NCBI RefSeq assembly: GCF_900096585.1
Contig: NZ_FMYH01000004.1
Coordinates: 248,001 to 312,000 of the forward strand
Direction of reading: 5' to 3'
DNA: 64,000 nt
Source: Sanguibacter gelidistatuariae
GTDB lineage: Bacteria; Actinomycetota; Actinomycetes; Actinomycetales; Cellulomonadaceae
Part shown: positions 16,656 to 25,849 of the stretch, piece after piece
How positions within the stretch are numbered: the stretch's first letter is position 1
Layout of the letters: the number at the start of each line of letters is the position of its first letter
Notes under the pieces: model-generated
Databases searched by the model: none
What the model saw: only the letters and a program-made list of their open reading frames with translations
What the model was told of the DNA's origin: nothing
Translations under genes and position numbers: made by a program

Positions 16656-18053
16656 ATGAGATACGCGGAACACATCAGCGAGCTGGTCGGCAACACCCCC
16701 CTGGTCAAGCTGGGGGTGGTGACCGCGGGCCTGTCCGCGACCATCCTGGCCAAGGTCGAGTACGTCAACCCCGGCGGGTCGGTCAAGGACCGCATCGCGC
16801 TGAAGATGATCGAGGCGGCCGAGGCGAGCGGTGAGCTCCGCCCCGGCGGCACGATCGTCGAGCCGACGTCAGGGAACACCGGTGTCGGGCTGGCGCTGGT
16901 GGCCCAGCGCAAGGGCTACCACTGCGTGTTCGTCTGCCCCGACAAGGTCTCGGTCGACAAGCGCGACGTGCTCAAGGCCTACGGCGCGGAGGTCGTGGTC
17001 ACCCCGACCTCGGTCGCCCCCGACCACCCGGACTCCTACTACTCCGTCTCTGACCGGCTGGTCTCCGAGATCGAGGGAGCCTGGAAGCCGAACCAGTACG
17101 CCAACCCGGCCGGCCCGGCGAGCCACTACGAGACCACGGGTCCCGAGATCTGGGCTGACACCGACGGCCGCGTGACGCACTTCGTCGCCGGGGTGGGTAC
17201 CGGCGGCACGATCACCGGAACCGGGCGGTTCCTGCGGGACGCCTCGGCCGACCGCGCGACCGGAGAGGTCCACGTCGTGGGCGCCGACCCGGAAGGCTCG
17301 GTCTACTCCGGGGGGACCGGGCGTCCCTACCTCGTCGAGGGCGTCGGAGAGGACTTCTGGCCGGCCGCCTACGACCCCGCGGTCCCGCACGAGATCATCG
17401 CGGTCTCAGACGCGGACTCCTTCACCATGACCCGGCGCCTGGCCCGCGAGGAGGGCCTGCTGGTGGGCGGCTCCTGCGGGATGGCCGTGGTCGCCGCGCT
17501 GCGCCTGGCTCGCCGGCTCGAGGAGGAGGACCCGGTTGCCGCCGCGGCGGCGGTCATCGTCGTGCTGCTCCCGGACTCCGGGCGCGGGTACATGTCCAAG
17601 ATCTTCTCCGACGCGTGGATGCGGTCCTACGGGTTCATCGGCGCCGAGCAGGGCGTCACCGCAGGCGACATCCTGCGGGGCAAGTCCGGCGGACTGCCCG
17701 ACCTCGTGCACACCCACCCGACTGAGACGGTCCGCGACGCGATCGAGATCCTGCGGGAGTTCGGCGTCTCGCAGATCCCCGTCGTGCTCGCCGAGCCGCC
17801 CGTGGTCATCGGCGAGGTGGCCGGGTCGGTCAGCGAACGCGAGCTGCTCGACGCCGTGTTCTCCGGCGCCGCCGCGCTCACCGACACGGTCGGCAAGCAC
17901 ATGGCCGCACGGCTGCCGCTCATCGGCGCGGGGGAGCCGGTCGACACCGTCCGTGTCGCCCTGCAGTCCGACGACGCCGTCATGGTCATCGACGGCGGCC
18001 TGCCGGTCGGCGTGCTCACCCGCCACGACCTTCTCGGCTTCCTAGCCCGCTAG
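16656..18053 (+). CDS. cbs: Cystathionine beta-synthase
   Basis: A 465-aa fold-type II PLP enzyme with a C-terminal CBS-domain pair (about residues 335-465). PLP Lys is K44 in NPGGSVKDR, SGNTG binds substrate, and GVGTGGTITGTG is the phosphate loop. It condenses serine and homocysteine into cystathionine. Length and architecture match M. tuberculosis Cbs. It is followed by a cystathionine gamma-synthase/lyase gene, giving a transsulfuration pair. GATACC lies 8 nt upstream of ATG 16656. Confidence 0.92.
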   Translation: MRYAEHISELVGNTPLVKLGVVTAGLSATILAKVEYVNPGGSVKDRIALKMIEAAEASGELRPGGTIVEPTSGNTGVGLALVAQRKGYHCVFVCPDKVSVDKRDVLKAYGAEVVVTPTSVAPDHPDSYYSVSDRLVSEIEGAWKPNQYANPAGPASHYETTGPEIWADTDGRVTHFVAGVGTGGTITGTGRFLRDASADRATGEVHVVGADPEGSVYSGGTGRPYLVEGVGEDFWPAAYDPAVPHEIIAVSDADSFTMTRRLAREEGLLVGGSCGMAVVAALRLARRLEEEDPVAAAAAVIVVLLPDSGRGYMSKIFSDAWMRSYGFIGAEQGVTAGDILRGKSGGLPDLVHTHPTETVRDAIEILREFGVSQIPVVLAEPPVVIGEVAGSVSERELLDAVFSGAAALTDTVGKHMAARLPLIGAGEPVDTVRVALQSDDAVMVIDGGLPVGVLTRHDLLGFLAR

Positions 18054-18078
18054 TCCGCTAGCCCGCCCCCACCCCACC

Positions 18079-18142
18079 CGCTGAGTGCGTGAAAATACAC
18101 GTGTTGCCCCGGCATGTCGCGTACATCTTCACGCACTCAGCG
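18079..18142. repeat. Palindromic repeat B1
   Basis: Arms 18079-18103 and 18118-18142 (25 nt, four non-Watson-Crick positions) flank a 14-nt loop. The arms start CGCTGAGTGCG. It sits between cbs and metB, with its 3' arm ending 17 bp before the metB -10-like hexamer. Relatives are at 46630-46695 and 56562-56627. Confidence 0.85.
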
Positions 18143-18159
18143 ATTCGGGCGGGCGGCGG

Positions 18160-18165
18160 TAGCCT
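18160..18165 (+). promoter_or_regulatory. -10-like TAGCCT, 6 nt before start
   Basis: TAGCCT precedes GTG 18172 by 6 nt without a ribosome-binding site, so a leaderless mRNA is predicted and metB need not depend on cbs read-through. Confidence 0.5.
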
Positions 18166-18171
18166 GGACGG

Positions 18172-19386
18172 GTGACGAACTCGAGCGAGCACCCAGACTG
18201 GTCCACCTCCGGATTTGCGACCCGCGCCATCCACGCCGGGCAGGATCCCGATGCCTCGACGGGCGCCGTCGTCCCCCCGATCTACCAGGTCTCCACGTAC
18301 AAGCAGGACGGCGTCGGCGGCCTGCGCGGGGGGTATGAGTACTCCCGCTCCGCCAACCCCACCCGCACCGCACTCGAGGACGCGCTCGCCGCGGTCGAGC
18401 TCGGGTCTCGGGCCTTCGCCTTCTCCTCGGGTTTGGCCGCCGAGGACACCCTGCTGCGCGCCGTGCTGCGCCCCGGCGGACACCTGGTCATCCCTGACGA
18501 CGCCTACGGCGGCACGTACCGCCTCGTGTCGAAGGTGCTGGGCGCCTGGGGCGTCGACTTCACCCCCGTGAACACCTCCGACCCGGCCGCCGTCGCAGCC
18601 GCGATCCGCCCCGGCCAGACGGCCGCGGTGTGGGTCGAGACGCCGTCCAACCCCCTCCTCGGGGTGAGCGACATCCCCGCGCTGGCCGACGTCGCGCACA
18701 CCGCCGGGGCGCTGCTCATCGTCGACAACACCTTCGCCACCCCCGCCCTGCAGCGCCCGCTGACCCTCGGCGCGGACGTCGTGGTGCACTCCACGACGAA
18801 GTACATCGGCGGGCACTCCGACGTCGTCGGCGGCGCGGTCGTCACGGCGGTCGGCGCGGTCCTGCCTGGGGGAGCGACCGGCCCGACCGGCTCCCAGACC
18901 CTTGCCGACGCGGTCGGCTTCCTGCAGAACGCCGCCGGCGCGATCGCCGGTCCCTTCGACGCCTGGCTCACGCTGCGCGGCCTGAAGACCCTCGGGCTGC
19001 GGATGGAGCGGCACTCCCAGAACGCCGGCGAGATCGCCCTGTTCCTCGAGGCGCACCCCCGCGTGGAGTCGGTGCTCTACCCGGGGCTGCCCAGCCATCC
19101 CCAGCACGCGCTCGCGGCCCGGCAGATGTCGGCCTTCGGGGGGATGATCTCCTTCCGCACCGGGTCCCTGGAGAGCGCGCTCGACGTCGTCTCCCGCACC
19201 AAGGTGTTCACCCTCGCGGAGTCGCTCGGGGGAGTGGAGTCGCTCATCGAGCACCCCGCGAAGATGACCCACGCCTCGGTCGTCGGGTCGGCGCTCGAGG
19301 TGCCCGACGACCTCGTGCGGGTCTCGGTCGGCATCGAGGACGTGGCGGACCTGCTCGCCGACCTCGAGCAGGCGTTGGGCCGGTGA
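18172..19386 (+). CDS. metB: Cystathionine gamma-synthase/lyase (trans-sulfuration enzyme)
   Basis: A 404-aa Cys/Met-metabolism PLP enzyme. K210 in HSTTKYIGGH is the internal aldimine Lys, SSGLAA and DNTFATP are family motifs, and YSRSANPTR contacts phosphate. Family members either make cystathionine from O-succinylhomoserine or split cystathionine to cysteine; with cbs next door the lyase direction is plausible. The symbol follows the mycobacterial neighbour and is not proof of direction. It overlaps the next gene as GTGA. Confidence 0.88.
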   Translation: MTNSSEHPDWSTSGFATRAIHAGQDPDASTGAVVPPIYQVSTYKQDGVGGLRGGYEYSRSANPTRTALEDALAAVELGSRAFAFSSGLAAEDTLLRAVLRPGGHLVIPDDAYGGTYRLVSKVLGAWGVDFTPVNTSDPAAVAAAIRPGQTAAVWVETPSNPLLGVSDIPALADVAHTAGALLIVDNTFATPALQRPLTLGADVVVHSTTKYIGGHSDVVGGAVVTAVGAVLPGGATGPTGSQTLADAVGFLQNAAGAIAGPFDAWLTLRGLKTLGLRMERHSQNAGEIALFLEAHPRVESVLYPGLPSHPQHALAARQMSAFGGMISFRTGSLESALDVVSRTKVFTLAESLGGVESLIEHPAKMTHASVVGSALEVPDDLVRVSVGIEDVADLLADLEQALGR

Positions 19387-19781
19387 CTGCCGCGGGCGAC
19401 GTCGACGCCGTCGCGCAGGCGATCAGCCTGACGGTCGAGGCTCCTGCGCCCAAGGCACGCGTGCAGATCATCTATTGCACACAGTGCAAGTGGTTGCTCC
19501 GGGCGGCCTGGATGGCGCAAGAGCTGCTCACCACGTTCTCCGACGACCTTGCCGAGGTGGCGCTCGTGCCCGCCACGGGTGGGGTGTTCCGGATCGCCGT
19601 CGGCTCCGAGACCATCTGGAACCGCAAGGTCGACGGCGGCTTCCCCGAGATCACCGTGCTCAAGCAGCTCGTCCGGGACCGCGTCGCGCCCGGGCGCAGC
19701 CTCGGGCACTCCGACGCGGGCGGCGGCTCGGGTGTGACGAGCGCTTCTGGGGCCAGCGTGCCGGGAGCCAGCGAGGTCTGA
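19383..19781 (+). CDS. SelT/SelW/SelH-family (Rdx) protein
   Basis: A 132-aa protein with a thioredoxin-like core. IIYCTQCKW gives the redox CxxC (C32, C35), Cys-containing rather than selenocysteine. LLRAAWMAQELL and WNRKVDGGFPEITVLKQLVRD fit the Rdx family. The C-terminal 25 residues are Gly/Ser-rich and probably unstructured. GTG 19383 overlaps the metB stop by 4 nt, so the two are translationally coupled. A redox job in sulfur-amino-acid metabolism is inferred from that coupling only. Confidence 0.85.
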   Translation: MTAAGDVDAVAQAISLTVEAPAPKARVQIIYCTQCKWLLRAAWMAQELLTTFSDDLAEVALVPATGGVFRIAVGSETIWNRKVDGGFPEITVLKQLVRDRVAPGRSLGHSDAGGGSGVTSASGASVPGASEV

Positions 19782-19813
19782 GACGCTCCCGCTCAGAGCG
19801 GCGCTCGCCGGAA

Positions 19814-19857
19814 CGCACGAACGGCTGGCCCCCGATGGGGAGCCAGCCGTTCGTGCG
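19814..19857. terminator. Bidirectional hairpin between convergent genes
   Basis: CGCACGAACGGCTGGC and GCCAGCCGTTCGTGCG form a perfect 16-bp stem around a C4-GAT-G4-containing loop, between the SelT-like gene and DUF5997. Confidence 0.85.
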
Positions 19858-19879
19858 TGCTAGGTCGTGCGTGCTGCGA

Positions 19880-20305
19880 TCAGGAGCGACCGGCGGCGCT
19901 GTTGTTGGCGCGGCGCTCGACCTTGGCGGCGAGCTTGGCGTCACGTTCGCGGACGCGCTGCTCCTCGGCCAGGACCTCAAGCTGAACCTTGCGCTCGCGC
20001 ACCAGCCAGTCCGGCTCGTCGTCGCGGATCTCGTTGATCTCGTCGGTCGTCAGGGCCTCGCTGACCTCGCCGCGAGCCAGCCCGGCGATCGAGACCCCGA
20101 GGCGGGCGGCGACAGTGGGCCGCGGGTGCGGTCCGTTCTTGCGGAGCTCGACGAGCCACTCGGGCGGGCTGGCTTGCAAGACGTTCAGTTCTTCGCGGGA
20201 GATCACGGTCTCCTGGAACTCCTGGGGTGTCGCAGGCAGATACACGCCCAGCTTCTTGGCCGCAGTGGCGGGCTTCATGGTCTGGGGGGTCTTCTGGGAC
20301 GTCAT
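19880..20305 (-). CDS. DUF5997 family protein
   Basis: A 141-aa basic, soluble protein. MKPATAAKKLGVYLPATPQEF at the N-terminus, EELNVLQASPPEWL and PRPTVAARLGVSIAGLARG match what I recall of actinobacterial DUF5997. The last segment looks like a helix-turn-helix. The C-terminus is a charged helix rich in Arg/Glu/Ala. It is divergent from a LysR-type effector-binding protein that lacks its own DNA-binding domain; the 40-bp gap contains two leaderless-type -10 hexamers. DNA binding is inferred. Confidence 0.8.
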   Translation of the reverse strand: MTSQKTPQTMKPATAAKKLGVYLPATPQEFQETVISREELNVLQASPPEWLVELRKNGPHPRPTVAARLGVSIAGLARGEVSEALTTDEINEIRDDEPDWLVRERKVQLEVLAEEQRVRERDAKLAAKVERRANNSAAGRS

Positions 20306-20311
20306 GGTCTA

Positions 20312-20317
20312 AGGGTA
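20312..20317 (-). promoter_or_regulatory. -10-like TACCCT, 6 nt before DUF5997
   Basis: On the minus strand TACCCT is followed by 6 nt and ATG 20305; no ribosome-binding site fits. Confidence 0.4.
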
Positions 20318-20333
20318 TCGATCTTTCGGCAGG

Positions 20334-20339
20334 TAGCCT
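20334..20339 (+). promoter_or_regulatory. -10-like TAGCCT, 6 nt before start
   Basis: TAGCCT, then 6 nt, then GTG 20346, identical in layout to the metB start. A leaderless transcript is predicted. Confidence 0.45.
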
Positions 20340-20345
20340 GACTGT

Positions 20346-21245
20346 GTGCACAACGACCCCCAGGACGACCCGCTCGACGCAATCTCCGACGCGACTCCCG
20401 ACGCGACTCCTACCGCGGTGGACCAGGCTTCTCACGACGACCCCGCCGGCCCCGCCGAACCCTCCGTCGCGCCGTTCCGGCTGGCCTTCGCTCCCGGGGT
20501 GACTCCCGCGAAGTGGGTCGGCGTCTGGCGTGAACGCCTCGCGGACGTGCCGCTCCAGCTGGTTCCGGTCGACGTCATGGACCGCGGCGCCGCGTTGCGC
20601 GCGGGAGATGTGGAGGCCGGGCTGCTCCGCCTCCCGATCGACCAGGAGGGCATGGGAGTCATCCCCCTCTACACCGAGATCCCCGTCGTCGTCGTGCCCG
20701 TCGAGCACGCGATCGCGGCCTTCGACGAGGTGAGCGTGCTCGACCTTGCCGACGAGGTGTTCCTGCACCCCCTCGATGACCTGCTCGAGTGGGACACCAC
20801 TCCGGGGCGGCCCGCAGCCGAACGTCCAGCGACGACGGCCGCGGCGATCGAGCTCGTGGCCGCGGGCATCGGCGTGGTCGTCGTGCCGCAGTCGGTCGCG
20901 CGGGCGCACCACCGCAAGGACCTCACCTATCGCCCGGTGACCGGAGCCCCGTCTTCCCGGATCGGCTTCGCCTGGGTCGAGGAGAACATGACCGAGCTGG
21001 TCGAGGAGTTCATCGGCATCGTGCGAGGCCGCACGGCGAACAGCTCCCGGGGTCGCAGCGCAGCCGCCGAGCCAGCGGCCGAGTCGGGCAAGAAGGGGTC
21101 AGCGCCCAAGGTCCGGACCAAGGCTGAGGAGAAGGCTGCCTTGGCTCGTCAGGCCGCCGACCGCAAGGCGGCAGGCGCGCGCAAGGCCGCCGCTCGTGGC
21201 GGAAAGCTCACCGGCAAGCGGCTGGGTAAGCGCGGGAACCGGTAG
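20346..21245 (+). CDS. LysR-type substrate-binding-domain protein without HTH
   Basis: A 299-aa protein: an acidic, disordered first 40 residues, then a LysR-type periplasmic-binding-fold effector domain (FRLAFAPGVTPAKW, PLYTEIPVVVVPVEH, ELVAAGIGVVVVPQS) to about residue 225. A Lys/Ala/Arg-rich tail follows, resembling actinobacterial nucleoid-protein tails. The LysR HTH is absent at both ends. It is divergent from DUF5997, which may supply the DNA-binding function. Confidence 0.82.
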   Translation: MHNDPQDDPLDAISDATPDATPTAVDQASHDDPAGPAEPSVAPFRLAFAPGVTPAKWVGVWRERLADVPLQLVPVDVMDRGAALRAGDVEAGLLRLPIDQEGMGVIPLYTEIPVVVVPVEHAIAAFDEVSVLDLADEVFLHPLDDLLEWDTTPGRPAAERPATTAAAIELVAAGIGVVVVPQSVARAHHRKDLTYRPVTGAPSSRIGFAWVEENMTELVEEFIGIVRGRTANSSRGRSAAAEPAAESGKKGSAPKVRTKAEEKAALARQAADRKAAGARKAAARGGKLTGKRLGKRGNR

Positions 21246-21278
21246 GTCGCCGCGCAGATCACGCGCGGCAGGTGCGGC

Positions 21279-21692
21279 TCAGGTCGGCTCGACGGCCGAG
21301 GGATCCATCCACATGATCTCCCAGTCGTGACCGTCGAGGTCGCTGAAGCCGCGCTCGTACATGAAGCCTTGGTCCTGGGCCGGACGCGGCTCGGTCGCCC
21401 CCGCCGCGACGGCGGCGTCGACGAGCGCGTCGACCTCGGCGCGGCTGGTCATCGCGAGGCCGTTGAGGACCTGCGCCGAGGTGCGCGCGTCGACCACCGG
21501 CTTGTCGGTGAACGACTGGAAGAAGTCACGCTGGAGCAGCATGGCGAAGATCGAGTCGCTGAAGACCAGGCACAGGGCGTTCTCGTCGCTGAACTGCTCG
21601 TTGAAGGAGTAGCCCAGCGTCGACCAGAATGACCGTGACGCGGCGACGTCGGCGATCGGGAGGTTGACGAAGATCATCGGGTGAGTAGTCAT
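21279..21692 (-). CDS. VOC/glyoxalase-superfamily protein
   Basis: A 137-aa protein with one vicinal-oxygen-chelate fold: MIFVNLPIADVAASRSFWSTLGY at the N-terminus and GFSDLDGHDWEIMWMD at the C-terminus, the latter with the usual metal-ligand Glu. The sequence is like the lactoylglutathione-lyase-related proteins of unknown substrate. It starts at ATG 21692 and shares orientation with msrA, which lies upstream across a 67-bp gap. Confidence 0.85.
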   Translation of the reverse strand: MTTHPMIFVNLPIADVAASRSFWSTLGYSFNEQFSDENALCLVFSDSIFAMLLQRDFFQSFTDKPVVDARTSAQVLNGLAMTSRAEVDALVDAAVAAGATEPRPAQDQGFMYERGFSDLDGHDWEIMWMDPSAVEPT

Positions 21693-21759
21693 CTTTCGAG
21701 GCTAGGCCCACCTGGCCCGGTCGTCGCGTCAGGGGCGGCGAGGGCTGGTCAGGCCAGCC

Positions 21760-22431
21760 TCACGCCCCCTCTGGCACCACGCAGGCGACTCCGGTCGAGT
21801 GCACGGGGCAGTAGCCGTTCGGGTTCTTCGCGAGGTACTGCTGGTGGTAGCCCTCCGCGTAGTAGAACGGGCCTGCCTCCTGGGCCGACCGCAGGTCCGT
21901 GGTGACCTGCCCGAATCCGCGCGCGGCGAGGCTCGCCCCGAAGTCTTCGGCGGTGCGCCGGGCCGCGGACTCCTGCTCCGGCGTCGTCCAGTAGATCGCC
22001 GAGCGGTACTGGGTGCCCACGTCGTTGCCCTGGCGGAAGCCCTGCGTGGGGTCGTGAGACTCCCAGAATTGGCGCAGGATCTCCCCGTCGGAGACGACCG
22101 CGGGGTCGTAGGCGACCATGACAGCCTCGGTGTGACCGGTCATCGCCGTGCACACCTCCTCATACGTCGGGTTGGGCGTGAAGCCGCCCTGGTAGCCGGC
22201 GGCGGTCGTGACCACGCCGGGCAGCTGCCAGAACTCCTTCTCCGCACCCCAGAAGCAGCCGAGGGCGAGGTAGATGACGCGGGTGCCCTCCGGCCACGGG
22301 CCGGCCAGCGGCGCCGGGAGCACCGCGTGGGTCGCGGGCACGGTGTACGACGGCGCGGGTCGCCCGGAGAGCGCCCGCTCGGGGGTGACCATGGTCGTCT
22401 TGAGCGACGAACCGAACAGGGAGCCGAACAT
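21760..22431 (-). CDS. msrA: Peptide-methionine (S)-S-oxide reductase
   Basis: A 223-aa MsrA. The catalytic Cys is C59 in LGCFWG, GYQGG and GHTEAV are conserved, and a C-terminal YCPVH plus GVACV supply resolving cysteines. It reduces the S epimer of methionine sulfoxide in proteins, using thioredoxin. The first 45 residues are a family extension seen in longer MsrA proteins. ATG 22431 follows GGAGG by 4 nt. Confidence 0.93.
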   Translation of the reverse strand: MFGSLFGSSLKTTMVTPERALSGRPAPSYTVPATHAVLPAPLAGPWPEGTRVIYLALGCFWGAEKEFWQLPGVVTTAAGYQGGFTPNPTYEEVCTAMTGHTEAVMVAYDPAVVSDGEILRQFWESHDPTQGFRQGNDVGTQYRSAIYWTTPEQESAARRTAEDFGASLAARGFGQVTTDLRSAQEAGPFYYAEGYHQQYLAKNPNGYCPVHSTGVACVVPEGA

Positions 22432-22612
22432 GAGTCCTCCGCGGTGGTGAATGTCTTGGGGAGTTGTCCCCATGATCGCAAACACCAGGAGTGTTCGGAC
22501 TGTTCCCCGGCCCGCGCCGTCGTAGCCTTGCAGATGCGCGCGCATGCCGCCGCGGCGCACCCAGGCCACACCTTCCCGGCCAGCACACTCCTGACGAAGG
22601 GCAACGCACCTG

Positions 22613-23980
22613 ATGGGCGTCGATCCGCAAGGCACCACCGACCCGCACGACGCCGTCGCACCGGGCGAAGGAGAGGGCGCGCCGAGCGCCACCCCCGCCA
22701 CCGACGAACCCCAGGGGACCGGCGAGCCGTCGACCACCGGCCATGCCTTCCGGGTGACCTCACAGACCTTGGGCGCCGCGACCGGGGCCAGGCCGCGGGT
22801 CGGAGCCGACGCCGTAGCGGGCAGCGTGCGGTCCGCGGCGGCCTGGGCGTGGCGCTTCCTCGCGATCGCCCTCGGGCTCGCGGTGGTCTTCTCGATCATC
22901 GCCTACCTCAAGGTCATCGTCGTCCCGGTGGCGATCGCGCTGCTGCTGACCGTCCTGCTGCAACCCCTCGCCACGTTCCTGCGGGTACGCCTGCGGTTCG
23001 CGGTCGGGCTCGCCGCCGCGACGTCCGTGATCGGGCTGATCGCCGCGATCTGTGGGCTCGTCTTCATCGCCGGGAACGAGATCCTCAAGGGCTTCAGCGA
23101 CCTCCGGGACAAGGCCACCGAGGGCCTGCAGCAGGGCCTCGACTGGCTCTCCACGGGACCCTTGGGACTGGACAGCACGACGATCGAGAAGTATCTCGAC
23201 GACGCGCTCGCTGCGATCGAGAAGAACACCGGGACGTTGCTCTCCGGTGCACTGTCCGTCACGACCACGGTCGGCCAGGTCCTCGCCGGTGCGGTCATCG
23301 CGCTCTTCTGCACACTCTTCTTCCTCATGGACGGCCGCCGGATCTGGAGCTGGGTGGTTGGTCTCCTCCCGCGGCACACCCGCGAACGCACCCATCAGGC
23401 CGGCCGGCGTGGCCTGGTCACGCTCGCCTCCTACGCCCGTACCCAGATCCTCGTGGCCTTCATCGACGCCGTGGGTATCGGCGCGGGAGCAGCGATCCTC
23501 GGGGTCCCCCTCGCCCTGCCGCTCGCCGTGCTCGTCTTCATCGGGTCGTTCGTCCCCTTCGTCGGCGCGATCTTCACCGGCGCGATGGCGGTCCTGGTCG
23601 CCCTGGTCGCGAACGGGTGGCCCGCCGGGCTCATCATGCTCGGCGTCGTGCTGCTGGTCCAGCAGATCGAGTCCAACGTGCTCCAGCCCTGGCTCATGGG
23701 TCAGGCCGTGTCGATGCACCCCGTCGCCGTGCTGCTCGTGGTCACCGGCGGAACGCTTGTCGCCGGAATTGTCGGCGCCCTCTTCGCGGTGCCGATCGCG
23801 GCCGTCCTCAACACGGTCGTGCTGTACTTCCACGGCCACGACAAGTTCCCTGAGCTCGGCTTCGACGACCATATGAGCCTGCGACCCGCCGGTCGCCGGG
23901 CCGTGATGATCACGAGCGCCGAGCACCTCGTGGGCGACGCGCCCGGCGAGCTGCCGCAGGCGACGAAAGGCGACTCATGA
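22613..23980 (+). CDS. AI-2E (PerM/YdiK) family transporter
   Basis: A 455-aa membrane protein with a Pro/Thr-rich cytoplasmic N-terminus of about 75 residues, then eight hydrophobic segments. [15 protein letters not shown] and [14 protein letters not shown] are signature loops of the AI-2 exporter superfamily. Members export AI-2, act in sodium/proton exchange or are uncharacterised, so substrate is open. Its stop overlaps the ilvA start as ATGA, so ilvA is translated from the same message. Confidence 0.9.
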   Translation: MGVDPQGTTDPHDAVAPGEGEGAPSATPATDEPQGTGEPSTTGHAFRVTSQTLGAATGARPRVGADAVAGSVRSAAAWAWRFLAIALGLAVVFSIIAYLKVIVVPVAIALLLTVLLQPLATFLRVRLRFAVGLAAATSVIGLIAAICGLVFIAGNEILKGFSDLRDKATEGLQQGLDWLSTGPLGLDSTTIEKYLDDALAAIEKNTGTLLSGALSVTTTVGQVLAGAVIALFCTLFFLMDGRRIWSWVVGLLPRHTRERTHQAGRRGLVTLASYARTQILVAFIDAVGIGAGAAILGVPLALPLAVLVFIGSFVPFVGAIFTGAMAVLVALVANGWPAGLIMLGVVLLVQQIESNVLQPWLMGQAVSMHPVAVLLVVTGGTLVAGIVGALFAVPIAAVLNTVVLYFHGHDKFPELGFDDHMSLRPAGRRAVMITSAEHLVGDAPGELPQATKGDS

Positions 23981-25221
23981 TGGCCGACGCCGATCAGAGC
24001 GCCATGCCCCGACCGCGCCTTCGGGTAGGGATCGAGGCGATCCGTGAGGCGGCCGCCCTGCTCGAGGGCGTCGTCGCGGTGACCCCGGTCGAGCGCTCGA
24101 GCGCACTGGCCGCGGTGGTCGGCGCCCCGGTGTTCCTCAAGTGCGAGAACCTCCAGCGCTCGGGATCGTTCAAGCTCCGTGGGGCCTACGTGCGGATGGC
24201 TCGACTGAGCGAGGAGGACAAGGCCCGCGGGGTCGTCGCTGCCAGCGCCGGGAACCACGCGCAGGGCGTTGCGCTCGGCGCGCGGCTGCTGGGTATCCGC
24301 GCGGTCGTCTACATGCCCACCGATGCGGCCCTGCCCAAGATCGCGGCCACCCGCGAGTACGGCGCCGAGGTGCGCCTGGTGGGCACCACGGTCGACGACG
24401 TGCTCGCCGCCGCGCACGAGGAGTCCCTGCGCAGCGGCGCGGTCCTCATCCACCCCTTCGACCATGAGGACATCGTGGCGGGGCAGGGGACGATCGCCCT
24501 GGAGATCCTCGAGCAGGTGCCCGACGTGCGCACTGTCGTCGTGCCTGTCGGTGGGGGCGGGCTCGCGGCCGGGATCGTGGCCGCGATGGCCGAGATCGCG
24601 CCGCACGTGAAGGTCGTCGGGGTGCAGTCGGCCCGGGCCGGCGGGTACCCCGGGTCGCTCGCCGCGGGCGTGCCCACGAGGGCGACCACGGCGTCCACGA
24701 TGGCCGACGGCATCGCCGTGAGCACCCCGGGGAAGGTGCCCTTCGAGATCATCCGGGACGGCGGCGCCCAGATCCGGACCGTGACCGAAGAGGATCTCTC
24801 CCGGGCCCTGCTGTTCATCGCCGAGCGGGCGAAGCTTGTCGTCGAGCCGGCCGGGGTCGCTGGGGTCGCGGCGCTGATGGCCTACCCGGGGGAGTACGAG
24901 GGCCCGGTCGTGGCCGTGCTCTCCGGCGGGAACATCGACCCGCTCGTGCTGCTGCGGGTCGTGCGGCACGGCCTCGCCTCGGCGGGACGCTACCTCCAGC
25001 TCCGGGTGCGCCTGGTCGACCGGCCCGGTGCGCTCGCCGACCTGCTCCAGGACCTGGCGTCCTCGGGCGGGAACATCATGCACGTCGACCACGTCCGGAC
25101 CGGGGTCGACCTCGCGATCGACGAGGTCGAGGTCACGATGCAGGTCGAGACGAAGGGCCCCGAGCACTGCGCGGCGCTGCTCGACCACCTGCGGGCCGAG
25201 GGCTACAACCTCAGCGAGTAG
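23977..25221 (+). CDS. ilvA: Threonine ammonia-lyase with ACT domain
   Basis: A 414-aa PLP enzyme that deaminates threonine to 2-oxobutanoate. K66 in SGSFKLRGAY binds PLP, SAGNHAQG and VGGGGL are the usual loops, and residues about 330-414 form an ACT domain with LVDRPGALADLL. Single-ACT enzymes are typical of catabolic or short biosynthetic forms; no other branched-chain gene is near. It overlaps the AI-2E transporter gene by 4 nt. Confidence 0.92.
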   Translation: MMADADQSAMPRPRLRVGIEAIREAAALLEGVVAVTPVERSSALAAVVGAPVFLKCENLQRSGSFKLRGAYVRMARLSEEDKARGVVAASAGNHAQGVALGARLLGIRAVVYMPTDAALPKIAATREYGAEVRLVGTTVDDVLAAAHEESLRSGAVLIHPFDHEDIVAGQGTIALEILEQVPDVRTVVVPVGGGGLAAGIVAAMAEIAPHVKVVGVQSARAGGYPGSLAAGVPTRATTASTMADGIAVSTPGKVPFEIIRDGGAQIRTVTEEDLSRALLFIAERAKLVVEPAGVAGVAALMAYPGEYEGPVVAVLSGGNIDPLVLLRVVRHGLASAGRYLQLRVRLVDRPGALADLLQDLASSGGNIMHVDHVRTGVDLAIDEVEVTMQVETKGPEHCAALLDHLRAEGYNLSE

Positions 25222-25297
25222 CGGCGGCGCGGGTGGTGCGCCCGGGTGCGGTGCGCGCGGAGGCCGTTGCTGCGTCGTCGGGCAGGGTGCTGGTGGA

Positions 25298-25342
25298 CGA
25301 CGGCGGGGCCGCACCGGATCATCCGGTGCGGCCCCGCCGTCG
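25298..25342. terminator. Perfect palindrome between ilvA and greA
   Basis: Two 22-nt arms (25298-25319 and 25321-25342) are exactly complementary around one central C. It lies between convergent ilvA and greA, so it can terminate both. Confidence 0.9.
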
Positions 25343-25366
25343 TGCATGCGTGGACGTCGTCCGCGC

Positions 25367-25849
25367 TCAGCCCTCGTAGGGCTTGGCGTTCGTGACCTCG
25401 ACCTCGATCTGCTTGCCGTTGGGCGCGGAGAAGCTCGCCTTCTCGCCGACCTTCTTGCCGAGGATCGCGGCGCCGAGCGGAGATCGGTCGGAGTAGACGT
25501 CGATGTCTGCCGTGTCGGCGATCTCACGCGAGCCGAGCAGGAAGACCATCTCGTCGCCGCCGACGAGGGCCGTGACGACCATGCCGGGCTCGACGACGCC
25601 GTCGTCCTGAGGCGAGCCGATCCGGACCGTGCGCAGCTTCGCCGTGAGCTCCTTGATCCGGGCCTCGCTCTTGCCCTGCTCCTCGCGGGCGGCGTGGTAG
25701 CCGCCGTTCTCCTTGAGGTCGCCCTCGTCGCGAGCTCTCGCGATGCGGTCGATGATCTCGTCGCGGCCCTTCCCCGTGAGGTGCGCCAGCTCGGCCTGGA
25801 GTCGGTCGTGTGCCTCCTGGGTCAGCCAGGTGACGTTCGTCTCGGTCAC
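25367..25849 (-). CDS. greA: Transcription elongation factor GreA
   Basis: A 160-aa GreA: N-terminal coiled-coil with TWLTQEAHDRLQAELAHL and the acidic tip ARDEGDLKENGGYHAA, then the FKBP-like C-terminal domain ending EVTNAKPYEG. It stimulates transcript cleavage by backtracked RNA polymerase. The start is GTG 25849, preceded by AAGGAG. It is upstream in orientation of nothing else; DUF4307 lies 289 bp further up in the same direction. Confidence 0.96.
   Translation of the reverse strand: MTETNVTWLTQEAHDRLQAELAHLTGKGRDEIIDRIARARDEGDLKENGGYHAAREEQGKSEARIKELTAKLRTVRIGSPQDDGVVEPGMVVTALVGGDEMVFLLGSREIADTADIDVYSDRSPLGAAILGKKVGEKASFSAPNGKQIEVEVTNAKPYEG

Noticed and set aside
18079-18142. S-box or cobalamin riboswitch upstream of metB
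   Set aside because: The structure is an almost perfect long palindrome shared with unrelated loci, and the predicted leaderless start leaves no 5' leader.
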